Shown piece by piece: positions 40,811 through 50,296 of a stretch of DNA of 64,000 nt. The position numbers were made by a program, and so were the translations under genes. The stretch lies in the NCBI RefSeq assembly GCF_000425585.1, contig NZ_KE384403.1, positions 6,203-70,202 on the forward strand, given 5' to 3'. The notes under the pieces are model-generated. The model was given only the letters and a program-made list of their open reading frames with translations. It ran no database searches and was not told the DNA's origin. This stretch comes from Terrimonas ferruginea DSM 30193 (GTDB taxonomy: Bacteria > Bacteroidota > Bacteroidia > Chitinophagales > Chitinophagaceae). Position 1 is the stretch's first letter, and each line of letters opens with the position of its first letter.

Positions 40811-40910
40811 AGCTGTATAAATTCCAAAAATTAATGCTGTTTCCAGTTTCCGGCCCGTTGGCCGATATCATTCATATTTCAATTAAAGAACTGCTGTCCG
40901 GCCACCAATA

Positions 40911-42155
40911 TTATGTATGGTGGATAAGACTTTCCTTGATGAAGGGGTGATTCTTCGGAACCAGCGGATACTTAGAAAGTGTTCTGCCAACCAGGAAAAG
41001 AATCAGACCTACAAATCCGAGGGCCACACCAAAATCAGCAATCATCAGCGGAGGATTCTTCGAAATTGACGGGAATACCATCTGGTAGAAGTCCAGCCAG
41101 TGACCAAAGATGATCAATACTGCCATGAAGGTGATCGTGGTATAGTTACGTTTGGCATCGCGGCTCATCAGGATCAGCAACGGTGCAATAAAGTTGATCA
41201 GGAACATGATCCAGAAAATTCCGCTGTAGGCACCTTCAACGCGGGGCTTGAAGTAAACCGTTTCTTCAGGAATGTTGGCGTACCAGATCAGCATGAACTG
41301 GGAGAACCACAGGTAAGTCCAGAAGATAGAGAACGCAAACATGAACTTACCAAGGTCATGCAGGTGTTCGTTATTCGTATACTGGAGATAACCATTGTTT
41401 TTCAGGTAAACGACAAACAAAGTCATAAGGGCCACACCGGCTACGAATGAACTTGCAAATGTATACCAGCTGTACATGGTGCTGTACCAGTGTGCATCGA
41501 TGCTCATCAGCCACAACCAGGGCAGTGAAGACATAATGGTGAGAGAAAATACCACGATGTATACAGCCGCCCAAACGGTGTTGTTCCAGATATATTTCTT
41601 CTTTTCTTCCATGGTCTTCAACGGCTCATTGTCTAGTTTGCGGGACATCTGGCGCATTTTCCATCCCAGTACAGACCAGAGGATCACGGTAAGCAAGGTT
41701 ACCGTAGTATAAAATCCTTTATTCAGGAATCCTTTTTTAGCATCCAGGATTGCATCATGTTTTACGTGTTCGGCATCAGTCCAGTGATAGATAGTGTGGT
41801 TGCTGCCAAAAGCAATGGATAGCAGGATTGCGGCGGCTATTACACCCAGAACAGGTACGCAGGCAGAAACCGCTTCCGTCACGCGGCGGAAGGACAATTG
41901 CCAGCCACCCCAGGCGAGTGTGGTTGCACAGATAAAGAACATGGCTGCGTTTACAATCAGCAGAAAGAAAACGCTGTTCTGCATCAGGCTCGCCCAGAAG
42001 CGCGCGTCCTGCAGCTTTTTCTCTTCCTCATTGCCTGTGCCTCCATGCGTAGAGATGTACAACGCAATGATAGATATAATACCCACAGCCATCAACGCAA
42101 AGGCTAGCGTGTTGTACTTTTTTGTCGGAGCGAAATTTTCCCTAATTGATGACAT
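40911..42155 (-). CDS. actF: Alternative complex III subunit ActF
   Basis: A 414-aa integral membrane protein with about ten TM helices, quinol:cytochrome c oxidoreductase subunit ActF. Recognisable phrases: AYSGIFWIMFLINFIAPLLILMSRDAKRNY, FGHWLDFYQMVFPSI, and FWTYLWFSQFMLIWYANIPEET. It is related to ActC (NrfD-like) and forms part of the membrane anchor. Order actE-actF-ctaC is that expected for ACIII-oxidase clusters. Confidence 0.92.
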   Translation of the reverse strand: MSSIRENFAPTKKYNTLAFALMAVGIISIIALYISTHGGTGNEEEKKLQDARFWASLMQNSVFFLLIVNAAMFFICATTLAWGGWQLSFRRVTEAVSACVPVLGVIAAAILLSIAFGSNHTIYHWTDAEHVKHDAILDAKKGFLNKGFYTTVTLLTVILWSVLGWKMRQMSRKLDNEPLKTMEEKKKYIWNNTVWAAVYIVVFSLTIMSSLPWLWLMSIDAHWYSTMYSWYTFASSFVAGVALMTLFVVYLKNNGYLQYTNNEHLHDLGKFMFAFSIFWTYLWFSQFMLIWYANIPEETVYFKPRVEGAYSGIFWIMFLINFIAPLLILMSRDAKRNYTTITFMAVLIIFGHWLDFYQMVFPSISKNPPLMIADFGVALGFVGLILFLVGRTLSKYPLVPKNHPFIKESLIHHT

Positions 42156-42196
42156 CCTATGTTCTTTTAAATTTCTTCAAATAGTTGGTTCTCTGA

Positions 42197-42865
42197 TTAC
42201 TTGGCAGCTACTGGTGCCATGGCTCCGGCAGCAGCAGGTGCTGGTGCTGGAGTGGTTGCGGCAGCGCTGTCCTTAGCGGCAGGTGCTGCTGCACCGGCTG
42301 CTCCACCCTGCTTGGACTTGATATATGCAATGACCATCCAACGTTGCTTGGTGTTCAACTGTGAAGCATAGCTACCCATTTGTCCTTTTCCGTAAGTAAC
42401 GGAGTGGAACATGGTGCCTTCCGTCATTTCCTTCATGGCAGCATCCATGAAATTCTTCGGCGCTGCCGTATAAGGACCATCTCCGCCGTTGAACAAAGGA
42501 CCGTTACCGTCCAGTTTGGAACCGTGACAGATCGCACAGTTGATCAGGTAAAGGCGCTCTGCCTCTTTCATATTAATAGAATCGGGCGACAGCGGATTGC
42601 GGTAGGTAGCCGATTGCGCATAACCGATCGAATCGTGCTTCAACGGGTAAGGAAATGCATCACCGCGGGCAACAGTACCAGGAACAGGGCGCTCGTTGTA
42701 ATAAGCACCGGCCTTGGCAATGTCTTCGGTAGAACCATATGTTTCGTAAGCACGGCTATACACCATGTCAGGAGCATACGCACGTCCCGGCTGATCATTT
42801 CCGCCGCAGGAGGGCAATACGGTTATCATCCACGCACATCCTGCTATCGTTAAGAGTTTTTTCAT
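42197..42865 (-). CDS. actE: Alternative complex III subunit ActE, monoheme lipoprotein
   Basis: A 222-aa lipoprotein cytochrome c. From Met 42865 the signal peptide MKKLLTIAGCAWMITVLPSC gives a lipobox Cys. One heme motif, CAICHGSKLDGNGP, with a likely Met ligand in KGQMGSYASQL. The C-terminus is Ala/Pro-rich low complexity (about 185-222). It carries electrons within ACIII toward the oxidase. An upstream in-frame extension of 26 codons would mask the lipoprotein signal. 49-nt gap after actD. Confidence 0.92.
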   Translation of the reverse strand: MKKLLTIAGCAWMITVLPSCGGNDQPGRAYAPDMVYSRAYETYGSTEDIAKAGAYYNERPVPGTVARGDAFPYPLKHDSIGYAQSATYRNPLSPDSINMKEAERLYLINCAICHGSKLDGNGPLFNGGDGPYTAAPKNFMDAAMKEMTEGTMFHSVTYGKGQMGSYASQLNTKQRWMVIAYIKSKQGGAAGAAAPAAKDSAAATTPAPAPAAAGAMAPVAAK

Positions 42866-42914
42866 TGTAGTTGTATATCGTCCGAATGAATACTTTTTAA
42901 TACTGTCTGCCGGA

Positions 42915-43505
42915 TTAAACCGCAGCTTCCACTTTTTTACCAAAACGGGTAGTGTCGCGGTCGTAACGACCCAGCCACCAGCCGGTTTCGCGGTATTGAA
43001 CGCTCACTTCGCTTGCGCCAACGCTTTGCAGGAAGGCAATTCCTTCTGCTTCGCTGGTTTTGTCGGTGCATTCAACTGCCATTACAAATGTATCGTCGGT
43101 GCTGCGCGGGTTGAAGTGGTCTTTCTTTACAAAAGGCGCCAACTGACACAGCCAGCAGAATGTAAGTACCATGCCTACCGCTGCAAACAGTACGGTCAAC
43201 TCAAACGTAATGGGAATCCACGCAGGCAGGGAGAAAAACGGCTTACCACCGAAGTTGATCTGCCAGTCCACCGTAAGGGCCCAGGTGATGAAGCTCACTG
43301 CAGTGGTAGTACCGGTGATGCCATAGATGAAACCTGCCACGTGAAGGCTCGTGTCCTTCAGGCCCATCTCCTTATCCAGACCGTGAATAGGGAATGGCGT
43401 GTACACATCATGGATCTTGTAACCGGCACGGCGCACTTTTTTGACAGCGGGAAACAATACCGCCTCGTCATAAAAATTGCCTACGATGAATTTTTTAACG
43501 CTCAT
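42915..43505 (-). CDS. actD: Alternative complex III subunit ActD (DUF3341)
   Basis: A 196-aa DUF3341 protein. N-terminal cytoplasmic domain (FIVGNFYDEAVLFPAVKKVRRAGYKIHDVYTPFPIHGLDKEMGL) followed by two TM helices (AGFIYGITGTTTAVSFITWAL; AWIPITFELTVLFAAVGMVLTF) and a soluble tail. This is the standard ActD layout. 123 nt after actC. Confidence 0.95.
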   Translation of the reverse strand: MSVKKFIVGNFYDEAVLFPAVKKVRRAGYKIHDVYTPFPIHGLDKEMGLKDTSLHVAGFIYGITGTTTAVSFITWALTVDWQINFGGKPFFSLPAWIPITFELTVLFAAVGMVLTFCWLCQLAPFVKKDHFNPRSTDDTFVMAVECTDKTSEAEGIAFLQSVGASEVSVQYRETGWWLGRYDRDTTRFGKKVEAAV

Positions 43506-43628
43506 TATTTATAGCTTTTATAGCCTGGGTGAACGGATTCACCCGTTGTTTTTATTGTCATGGACCGCTTGCCGCTTTGCAGCCGGTCTACTATTTTTTA
43601 TCAAAAAGAACTGTTGAACTGCCGCTGA

Positions 43629-45086
43629 TCAATGATGATCACCGTGGTGCAGTTCGTCATCTGCAAATTTCTCGATCGATTCATTTTCCACTTTATCCAT
43701 CTGGCTCTTATAGTTGTCGCCGTTTTTCTTCAGGATATGCTTGATCTCAGCGATCGCGATAACCGGGAAGTATTTGGAGAAAAGGAAATAACAGGTAAAG
43801 AACAAACCGAATGTACCGAGGTAGAAACCGATCTCCCAGATAGTTGGCGTATAGTACGTACTCCAGGAGCTGGGCAGGTAGTCGCGATACAGAGAAGTAA
43901 CGATGATCACAAAACGTTCGAACCACATACCGATGTTAACCAGGATACTCATGAAGAAGGTAACCAGCAGGTTTCTTCTCATTTTGCGGAACCAGAAGAT
44001 CTGCGGAGAAAGTACGTTACATCCCATCATCAGCCAGTAGCTCCATCCGTAAGGGCTGTTCAGGTTCAGACGGTTTTCGAAGAAGGCATATTGTTCACCC
44101 GGAACCGCACTGTACCAGGCCATGAAGAGCTCGGTCAGGTAAGCGATACCTACGATAGAACCGGTAAGGACGATAACCTTGTTCATCACTTCGATGTGCT
44201 CGATGGTGATATAGTCTTCGAGAGCCAGCACTTTACGGGTGATCAGTAACAGCGTTTGTACCATCGCAAATCCGGAGAATACCGCACCAGCCACGAAGTA
44301 GGGCGGGAAGATGGTAGTATGCCAGCCGGGAATAACGGAGGTAGCGAAGTCAAATGATACGATAGTGTGTACGGAAAGTACGAGTGGTGTACTCAGACCT
44401 GCCAGTACCAGTGAAAGCGCTTCATGACGCTGCCAGTGTTTGGTGCTGCCTGTCCAGCCGAATGCTGCAACACCGTAGAATGCTTTGCGCCATTTTTCCT
44501 TGGCACGATCGCGGAGCGTAGCCATGTCGGGCAACAAACCGGAGTACCAGAAGAGAAGAGATACAGTAAAGTAAGTGGAGATCGCAAATACGTCCCACAG
44601 CAGCGGAGAGTTGAAGTTAACCCAAAGCGGACCGCGGGTGTTGGGGTAAGGCAGTACGAAGAAGCCATTCCACACACGACCCATGTGCCAGATGGGGAAC
44701 TGGCCCGCACACATTACCGCGAAGATGGTCATCGCTTCCGCCGCACGGTTTACACCGGTACGCCATCCCTGACGGAACAGGAGAAGGATCGCGGAAATCA
44801 GTGTACCCGCGTGACCAATACCTACCCACCATACGAAGTTGGTGATATCCCAACCCCAGCCGATGGTCTTACCCAGGTTCCACTGACCGGTACCATAGAT
44901 CACTTCCATGGTTACGGAAACGAAACCAAAACCCAAAAGACCAAGGGAGATAATAAACCCAACCCACCAGAGTTTAGACGGCTTGGTTTCCACCGGGCGG
45001 CAAATGTCCTCTGTTACCTGGTGATAATCCTTGTTACCATCCACAATCGGCGGTCTGACCTGTGATTCGTATCTGAGTAAAGACAT
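43629..45086 (-). CDS. actC: Alternative complex III subunit ActC (NrfD-like)
   Basis: A 485-aa NrfD/PsrC-family membrane protein with ten or so TM helices, proposed site of quinol oxidation with the Fe-S subunit ActB. Phrases: TNFVWWVGIGHAGTLISAILLLFRQGWRTGVNRAAEAMTIFAVMCAGQFPIWHMGRVW and SFDFATSVIPGWHTTIFPPYFVAGAVFSGFAMV. Charged C-terminus with HHGDHH. It is preceded by a 300-bp gap after actB, unusually long for this cluster. Confidence 0.95.
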   Translation of the reverse strand: MSLLRYESQVRPPIVDGNKDYHQVTEDICRPVETKPSKLWWVGFIISLGLLGFGFVSVTMEVIYGTGQWNLGKTIGWGWDITNFVWWVGIGHAGTLISAILLLFRQGWRTGVNRAAEAMTIFAVMCAGQFPIWHMGRVWNGFFVLPYPNTRGPLWVNFNSPLLWDVFAISTYFTVSLLFWYSGLLPDMATLRDRAKEKWRKAFYGVAAFGWTGSTKHWQRHEALSLVLAGLSTPLVLSVHTIVSFDFATSVIPGWHTTIFPPYFVAGAVFSGFAMVQTLLLITRKVLALEDYITIEHIEVMNKVIVLTGSIVGIAYLTELFMAWYSAVPGEQYAFFENRLNLNSPYGWSYWLMMGCNVLSPQIFWFRKMRRNLLVTFFMSILVNIGMWFERFVIIVTSLYRDYLPSSWSTYYTPTIWEIGFYLGTFGLFFTCYFLFSKYFPVIAIAEIKHILKKNGDNYKSQMDKVENESIEKFADDELHHGDHH

Positions 45087-45386
45087 AAATAATATTTCCG
45101 AATAAGTAAAAGCTGTTTGGTTGTTTGTCTGCCACTATAATCTTTTCCGATTAAAACAGCATTCAAACTTTTTTTCCGTTTCCTTGTTCTTGATTTCGCG
45201 ACCGGATATTCCAGTACGCATTTCCAACAAAAGAACCGGGCATTTCCGTTTATCCTACTGCTATTGCAGTTACGGATAGCGGGAAATAGGCGAAGTGTAA
45301 GTAATTAAACCTGCACAGGCCTGTCGTTACAATATCAAAAGAGCTTTGAAGGAGGCCCGTCCGCAGACGGGCTTCCGTTTTATATC
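45087..45386. other. 300-bp gap between actB and actC
   Basis: No coding frame of note. It contains a hairpin just after the actB stop (GCCCGTC-CGCA-GACGGGC, 45355-45372) and a small CTGC-TATT-GCAG hairpin near 45262. I do not see a clean TAnnTTTG before actC. The hairpin may end or stabilise the actAB mRNA and set a different stoichiometry for actC onward. Confidence 0.45.
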
Positions 45387-48300
45387 TTAGTGATGAGCCT
45401 CTGCCGGCTGAGTCGATGGCAATTTAGACTCCTGGTGTTCTTTTTCGCCATGTCCCTGTTCAGCATGTGGTGCTTCTCCATGACCTTTCTCTTCACCGTG
45501 ACCACCTTCTTCGTGTCCGCCACCACCGTGCGCACCTTTGCGCGGGATGAGTTCGTCGGTGTTGCGGATTTTAGCCAGGTAGCTGATGTTGGGCAGGGTG
45601 TGGATCTGCTCGAGTACATAGAATGTACGCAGCGGATTCTTTCTTCTTTCTTCGTTGATCGCGCTGTCTTTGTCGTTAACGTTACCGAATACGATGGCGT
45701 CGGCGGCACAGGCAGAAGAACATGCGAGGCGTACGTGTTTGTCTTTCAGCGGCTCGCCGGCTTTCTTGGCGTCCAGTTTGGCAGCCTGCAGACGTTGTAC
45801 GCAGAAAGTACATTTTTCCATCACACCGCGTGAACGAACGGTTACGTCAGGGTTCAGTACCATGCGGGTCAGGTCGTCGTTCATGTGGTGAACGGCAATG
45901 TCCAGTTTACCCACCAGTTCCTGATCCTGGTTGTTCTTGAAGCTGTCAGCTCCGGTATAGTCAGCCCAGTTGAAGCGGCGTACTTTGTAAGGACAGTTGT
46001 TCGCGCAATAACGTGTACCGATACAGCGGTTGTAAGCCATCTGGTTGATGCCTTCGCTGCTGTGGTTGGTAGCTGCTACCGGACAAACGTTCTCACAGGG
46101 AGCGTTATCGCAATGCTGACACATCATCGGCTGGAATACCACGCCTTTGAGTTCGTTAGGATCTTTTTCGTCAGACACGTAGTAGCGGTCGATACGCAGC
46201 CAGTGCATATCATGGTAACGCAATACTTCTCTCTTGCCTACTACCGGTACGTTGTTTTCAGCGTGACAAGCGATCACACAGGCGCCGCAACCAAAGCAGG
46301 CGTTCATGTCGATGCTCATTCCCCACTTGATACCCGGTGCTTCATGATCGCCATACAGCGTAGCTTCTTTGCGGAAGCTGCCGGTATTTTTAGCGTAATC
46401 ATTTACCAGTTTATCGCGGTAGTCTTTGATCTCGTGTTTGTCTTTGATGAAGCTGGCGAGGCTTGTTTCGCGCACTACGTCCACACGGTCTTCATAGCTG
46501 GTGTGGATCTGCGTCTGCGCGATCTTCTCGTTTCTGCCGGCTCTTTCCACAGTTGCATTGGTTGCGTAGAGGCTAACCGTTGTACCGTTGAAAGAAGAAA
46601 CCGGGTATACGTTTTTACCTACATTCTCGTATACCGGACCCAGGCTGGCCGCGCGGCCATAACCAAGGGCGACAGCGATTGTATTTTTATCCATACCGGG
46701 TACCACCAGGATCGGCAGTTCAACTTCCAGGTTGCCCGCTTTGATTTTGATAACCGGTTTGTTTGGATAATATTCGTAGTCGTTGCTCTTGTAATCGATC
46801 TTCAGTTCGTCTGCAGTAGAGGCAGAGATCATGGCGTAGTTGTCCCAGGTTGCCTTGGTGATCGGATCGGGCAATTCCTGGAGCCAGGGGTTACCCGGAT
46901 GAGAGCCTGAACCCAGTGCTACGTTCTGGTACAGTACTACTTCTTTCGCGCCGCCTTTCGGAGCCGCTCCGATAGCCGCTACGGCACCGGCAACAGCACC
47001 ACCGTTGAATGAACCGGCAGAAGCAGTTGTAGCTTCAGCAGCCGTCCATACACCGTCCTGCAGGGCTTTGTTATAAGCGTCGGCAGAACCGAGACGTGCG
47101 ATCCAGAAGTTGCGGAAATAGTCTTCGAACAGTTCGTTTTTACCAGCCCAGACCAGCAGGCTTTCCTGCCACTGACGTGTTTTGAACAGCGGGAAAATAG
47201 TAGGCTGTACAAAACCAATCTGGCCGGCACGTGCTTCGGCATCACCCCAGCTTTCGAGGTAGTGATTGGAAGGAACAATGTATTGGCAAAGCGCTGTCGT
47301 TTCATCAATTCTGTCGTTGAAAGAAATGGAAACTTTAACGCGCTTGAGTGCGTCTTCAAATTTTTTGGCTTCGGGCCAGGTGTAAACGGGGTTAGCGCCG
47401 TAGATCATCAATGTACCTACGCTTCCGCTCTGCATCGCAGCAACCAGGTCAGCGAGGTCTTTGTCAATACCCTGACGGTACTTAACAGGAGCAGACCAGT
47501 CGATGGTGGTGCCGTAAGAACCGATATGGCTGTTGATCGCGTTGATCAGTACTTGTACGTTTACATCGTTGCTGTCGCTGACAACGAGGCTTTCACCTTT
47601 ACCGGCATTCAGTTCTTTTGCTACCTGCTCGATGCCTGCTTTCAGTTTGGCATCTGTGATAGCGGGAGCAGAAACACCTGGAACACCGAGTGCAGCAGCG
47701 AGTGCAGCTACCACAGCGCCTGTTTCAGAAGGACGGTGGTTGAAACGGTAGTCGGCGTTGGCGCCGGTCATGCTCAGGAAGCTCTCGAACTGGAAGTGAC
47801 GAACCATTTTAGGATCGTCTTCATTGATCCGGCGGTTGAGTGCGAAACCGTGAGAAAATTCTACAGGGCTCAGCCAGGTACCAAGGAAATCGGCGCCGAA
47901 ACTCACCACCACTTTGCGTGCGTTCTCGAACTTGTAGCTCGGGATAGCGCGGCTGCCGAAGCTTGCTTCGTTGGCCAGCAGCATCGCTGAATGAGAAACT
48001 GCGTCGTATTGTACGTGACGGAAGCTGGGGTAAGCGGCTTTGAAGTCGGCGATAACCTGCAATGCGGAAGGAGAGTTGATCGTGCCGGTGAGCAGCACAA
48101 CTTCACCACCTGCGTTGCGGATGGCCGCACCGAGTTCTTTATCGAGCGCTTCAAAAGTCGGGATCTCCGTGAACTCATTACCCTTTTTGTGTTTGGGATG
48201 CGTAACACGGTTTTTATCATACAGGTCCAGTACGGAAGCCTGGATACGGGCAGTAGTACAACCTTTCACGAAAGAAAGGTCGTTGCCTTCGATCAGGATA

Positions 48301-48644
48301 GGGCGACCGTCGCGCACGCGTGCGAGAACAGGCACCACATCACCGTCCTGGATGTAAGTGGTAGCATAATATTTAACCTCGCCGGGAACGATGTTCTCGG
48401 GCTTGTTGGCGAATGGAATGGCCTTACGTACGGGCACTTTACAGCTGGCGGCCAGGGTGGCGGCTGCCGTGCTGAAACCCAGGTATTTTAAGAAATCGCG
48501 GCGGGGAGCCTTGGCGTCGATGAGGCCCTTGCCATCAAAATCTTCGAACGGCAGTTCTTCGCGAAACTCATCCTGGTTCCGGCCTTTGAAATTCTCCGGA
48601 TCATTTGCCTCTGCGAAACTTTGCCAGTACTTGTTTTGGCTCAT
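45387..48644 (-). CDS. actB: Alternative complex III subunit ActB (MoCo-like + Fe-S fusion)
   Basis: A 1085-aa fused subunit. Residues of about 45-65 hold a Tat-like signal (RRDFLKYLGFSTAAATLAASC). The middle ~700 residues are a molybdopterin-oxidoreductase-like domain; in known ACIII it has no Mo cofactor. The C-terminal third is a four-cluster ferredoxin module: CFGCGACVIAC, CQHCDNAPCENVC, CIGTRYCANNCP (lacking one Cys, as for a [3Fe-4S]) and CTFCVQRL paired with CSSACAADAI. The tail is His/Gly/Glu-rich (about 50 residues). Tat export fits tatC at 29034-29891. Start MSQNKYWQS chosen over a Met 12 codons upstream. Confidence 0.95.
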   Translation of the reverse strand: MSQNKYWQSFAEANDPENFKGRNQDEFREELPFEDFDGKGLIDAKAPRRDFLKYLGFSTAAATLAASCKVPVRKAIPFANKPENIVPGEVKYYATTYIQDGDVVPVLARVRDGRPILIEGNDLSFVKGCTTARIQASVLDLYDKNRVTHPKHKKGNEFTEIPTFEALDKELGAAIRNAGGEVVLLTGTINSPSALQVIADFKAAYPSFRHVQYDAVSHSAMLLANEASFGSRAIPSYKFENARKVVVSFGADFLGTWLSPVEFSHGFALNRRINEDDPKMVRHFQFESFLSMTGANADYRFNHRPSETGAVVAALAAALGVPGVSAPAITDAKLKAGIEQVAKELNAGKGESLVVSDSNDVNVQVLINAINSHIGSYGTTIDWSAPVKYRQGIDKDLADLVAAMQSGSVGTLMIYGANPVYTWPEAKKFEDALKRVKVSISFNDRIDETTALCQYIVPSNHYLESWGDAEARAGQIGFVQPTIFPLFKTRQWQESLLVWAGKNELFEDYFRNFWIARLGSADAYNKALQDGVWTAAEATTASAGSFNGGAVAGAVAAIGAAPKGGAKEVVLYQNVALGSGSHPGNPWLQELPDPITKATWDNYAMISASTADELKIDYKSNDYEYYPNKPVIKIKAGNLEVELPILVVPGMDKNTIAVALGYGRAASLGPVYENVGKNVYPVSSFNGTTVSLYATNATVERAGRNEKIAQTQIHTSYEDRVDVVRETSLASFIKDKHEIKDYRDKLVNDYAKNTGSFRKEATLYGDHEAPGIKWGMSIDMNACFGCGACVIACHAENNVPVVGKREVLRYHDMHWLRIDRYYVSDEKDPNELKGVVFQPMMCQHCDNAPCENVCPVAATNHSSEGINQMAYNRCIGTRYCANNCPYKVRRFNWADYTGADSFKNNQDQELVGKLDIAVHHMNDDLTRMVLNPDVTVRSRGVMEKCTFCVQRLQAAKLDAKKAGEPLKDKHVRLACSSACAADAIVFGNVNDKDSAINEERRKNPLRTFYVLEQIHTLPNISYLAKIRNTDELIPRKGAHGGGGHEEGGHGEEKGHGEAPHAEQGHGEKEHQESKLPSTQPAEAHH

Positions 48645-48739
48645 ATTATCTGAATTGGCAGCGGTCTTTAACTTGATCAACCCGCTGTTTTTAAACTAAA
48701 ATTTTATTATCAGTAAGCAGGACGGTCCTGCAGCAGCGA

Positions 48740-50017
48740 TTAATAGTGACATTTCTGGCACTCCAGGCCACCGATATCTTTGACACTCACACTATCCATT
48801 TTACCGGACTTGATATCGTCGTGGAATTTCTGGTAGATGCTGTAAAACTGGTTGCCTGTGCTGTCAGAGTAATTGAAGTTCACTTTGGTCTGGCGGTGAC
48901 AGTTCACGCACCATCCCATGCTCAGTTCAGAAGCCTGGTGTACCACGTCCATTCCGGTGATATCACCGTGACAGGTTTGACACTGTACATTACCCACGCG
49001 GATGTGCTGGCTGTGGTTGAAGTATACGTGATCAGGCAGGTTGTGAATTTTCACCCACTCGATCGGCTTGGCTTTGGAAGGATCCCACGCATCCGGTTTT
49101 TTCGGATCGAAACCAGCGTACTCGTACAGTTTGGCGATCTCGGCCGTACCGTTGATCTCCATTCCTTCGTTGTCGTACAGCTTAGGTCCTTTGGAGTAGG
49201 TTTGAATGGTCTTATGACAGTTCATACACACATTCACAGAAGGAATGGCGGCTGTCTTGCTTTCCCATGCGTTGCCGTGGCAATACAGACAGTTGATCTG
49301 GTTGATGCCGGCGTGCACTTTGTGAGAGTAGTAAATAGGTTGTTTAGGCGCGTAACCGGTTTGACGGTTCAGCCCGATCATGCCTTTGGAAACGAAGAAC
49401 CCACCTACGATAAACAGTACGATGGCGAAGAGTGCCAGGTATACTTTATTACGGTAGAAAGGAACAGGCTCGGGGCGGTCGATACCTTCTGCATCGTCAG
49501 ACAGCTTTTTCAGGTTGCTGTTAACGTACATTAAGATGAAGGCGATCAGCGCGAGAATGAGAGAGATAACACCGAAGATAACGGCGTTCTGGTTAGATTC
49601 TTTTCCGTTTTCACTATCCTTCTCGGTTTTTTTACCGCCAATAACCCCTGTATTTACATCGTTAATATACTTCAGGATCGCATCGATCTCGGGATCGGTA
49701 ATATTGGTAAACAGATCCATGGCTGTTGGAGAATACTTGGAAATCTCCACTGCATATGGATAACCCGAAGCGATCAACGCTTTGTTGTTGCGGATCCACT
49801 CGTGCAGTTTCTGCTTGTCAGGCCAGCGGTCTTCCACTCCTCCGAGTGCGGGACCGGTGCTGCCGGTTTTCATATCAGGCGCGTGGCAACTCTGACACTT
49901 GCTCACGAAAAGGGTCTTACCATCTTGCGCACTAACAGTCACCGCCGATAAAACGAAAATCGAGAGAAACAGCAGCGTTAGTCTTTGAAGTGTTGGCTTA
50001 CAAGGAATCATAAACAC
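48740..50017 (-). CDS. actA: ActA-type multiheme cytochrome c with six CxxCH motifs
   Basis: A 425-aa exported cytochrome. Signal segment (LTLLFLSIFVLSAVTVSA), then a mono-heme cytochrome c domain (CQSCH at 41-45), one TM helix (VIFGVISLILALIAFILMYV), a second TM (VYLALFAIVLFIVGGFFV), and a pentaheme module: CLYCH, CMNCH, CQTCH, CVNCH, CQKCH. Known ActA is pentaheme; here a class I cytochrome domain is fused in front, making six hemes. First gene of the cluster; transfers electrons from ActB clusters to the oxidase side. Confidence 0.93.
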   Translation of the reverse strand: MFMIPCKPTLQRLTLLFLSIFVLSAVTVSAQDGKTLFVSKCQSCHAPDMKTGSTGPALGGVEDRWPDKQKLHEWIRNNKALIASGYPYAVEISKYSPTAMDLFTNITDPEIDAILKYINDVNTGVIGGKKTEKDSENGKESNQNAVIFGVISLILALIAFILMYVNSNLKKLSDDAEGIDRPEPVPFYRNKVYLALFAIVLFIVGGFFVSKGMIGLNRQTGYAPKQPIYYSHKVHAGINQINCLYCHGNAWESKTAAIPSVNVCMNCHKTIQTYSKGPKLYDNEGMEINGTAEIAKLYEYAGFDPKKPDAWDPSKAKPIEWVKIHNLPDHVYFNHSQHIRVGNVQCQTCHGDITGMDVVHQASELSMGWCVNCHRQTKVNFNYSDSTGNQFYSIYQKFHDDIKSGKMDSVSVKDIGGLECQKCHY

Positions 50018-50296
50018 AATTGATCAAAAATGTGGATAAAAAGCTCTAACCGGGTGCAAAAATAAGCCACGAACTTAACAAATGGACAACAATTTGAAAA
50101 TTTTTTAAACCCGCTACCACATTGCGTTTCAGGCGATTTATGGGTATTTTTCCCAACCGCCTCTTTTTGATTGTCATGAATCAGTCAGGCGTTTCGCGGT
50201 TTCAAACCGAATGTGAAAATCACAAAATTAAATGAGGCTTTTTCCGCACTTTTGCGGGGCCGTTGTTCACCATCCGGCTTTTTCTAAATTCACAGC
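50018..50296. other. Divergent region between actA and the PurN fusion
   Basis: 279 bp. Minus strand: -7 box TATTTTTG (plus 50057-50064) with a TTG about 22 nt upstream of it, the likely promoter of the act-cta operon, 39 nt before the actA start. Plus strand: a short hairpin CCGCA-CTTT-TGCGG near 50246-50259 ahead of the fusion gene; no clear TAnnTTTG seen. Nothing else identified. Confidence 0.5.
50057..50064 (-). promoter_or_regulatory. -7 element of the act-cta operon
   Basis: TATTTTTG on the minus strand, 39 nt upstream of the actA start; TTG lies about 22 nt further upstream. Confidence 0.55.
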
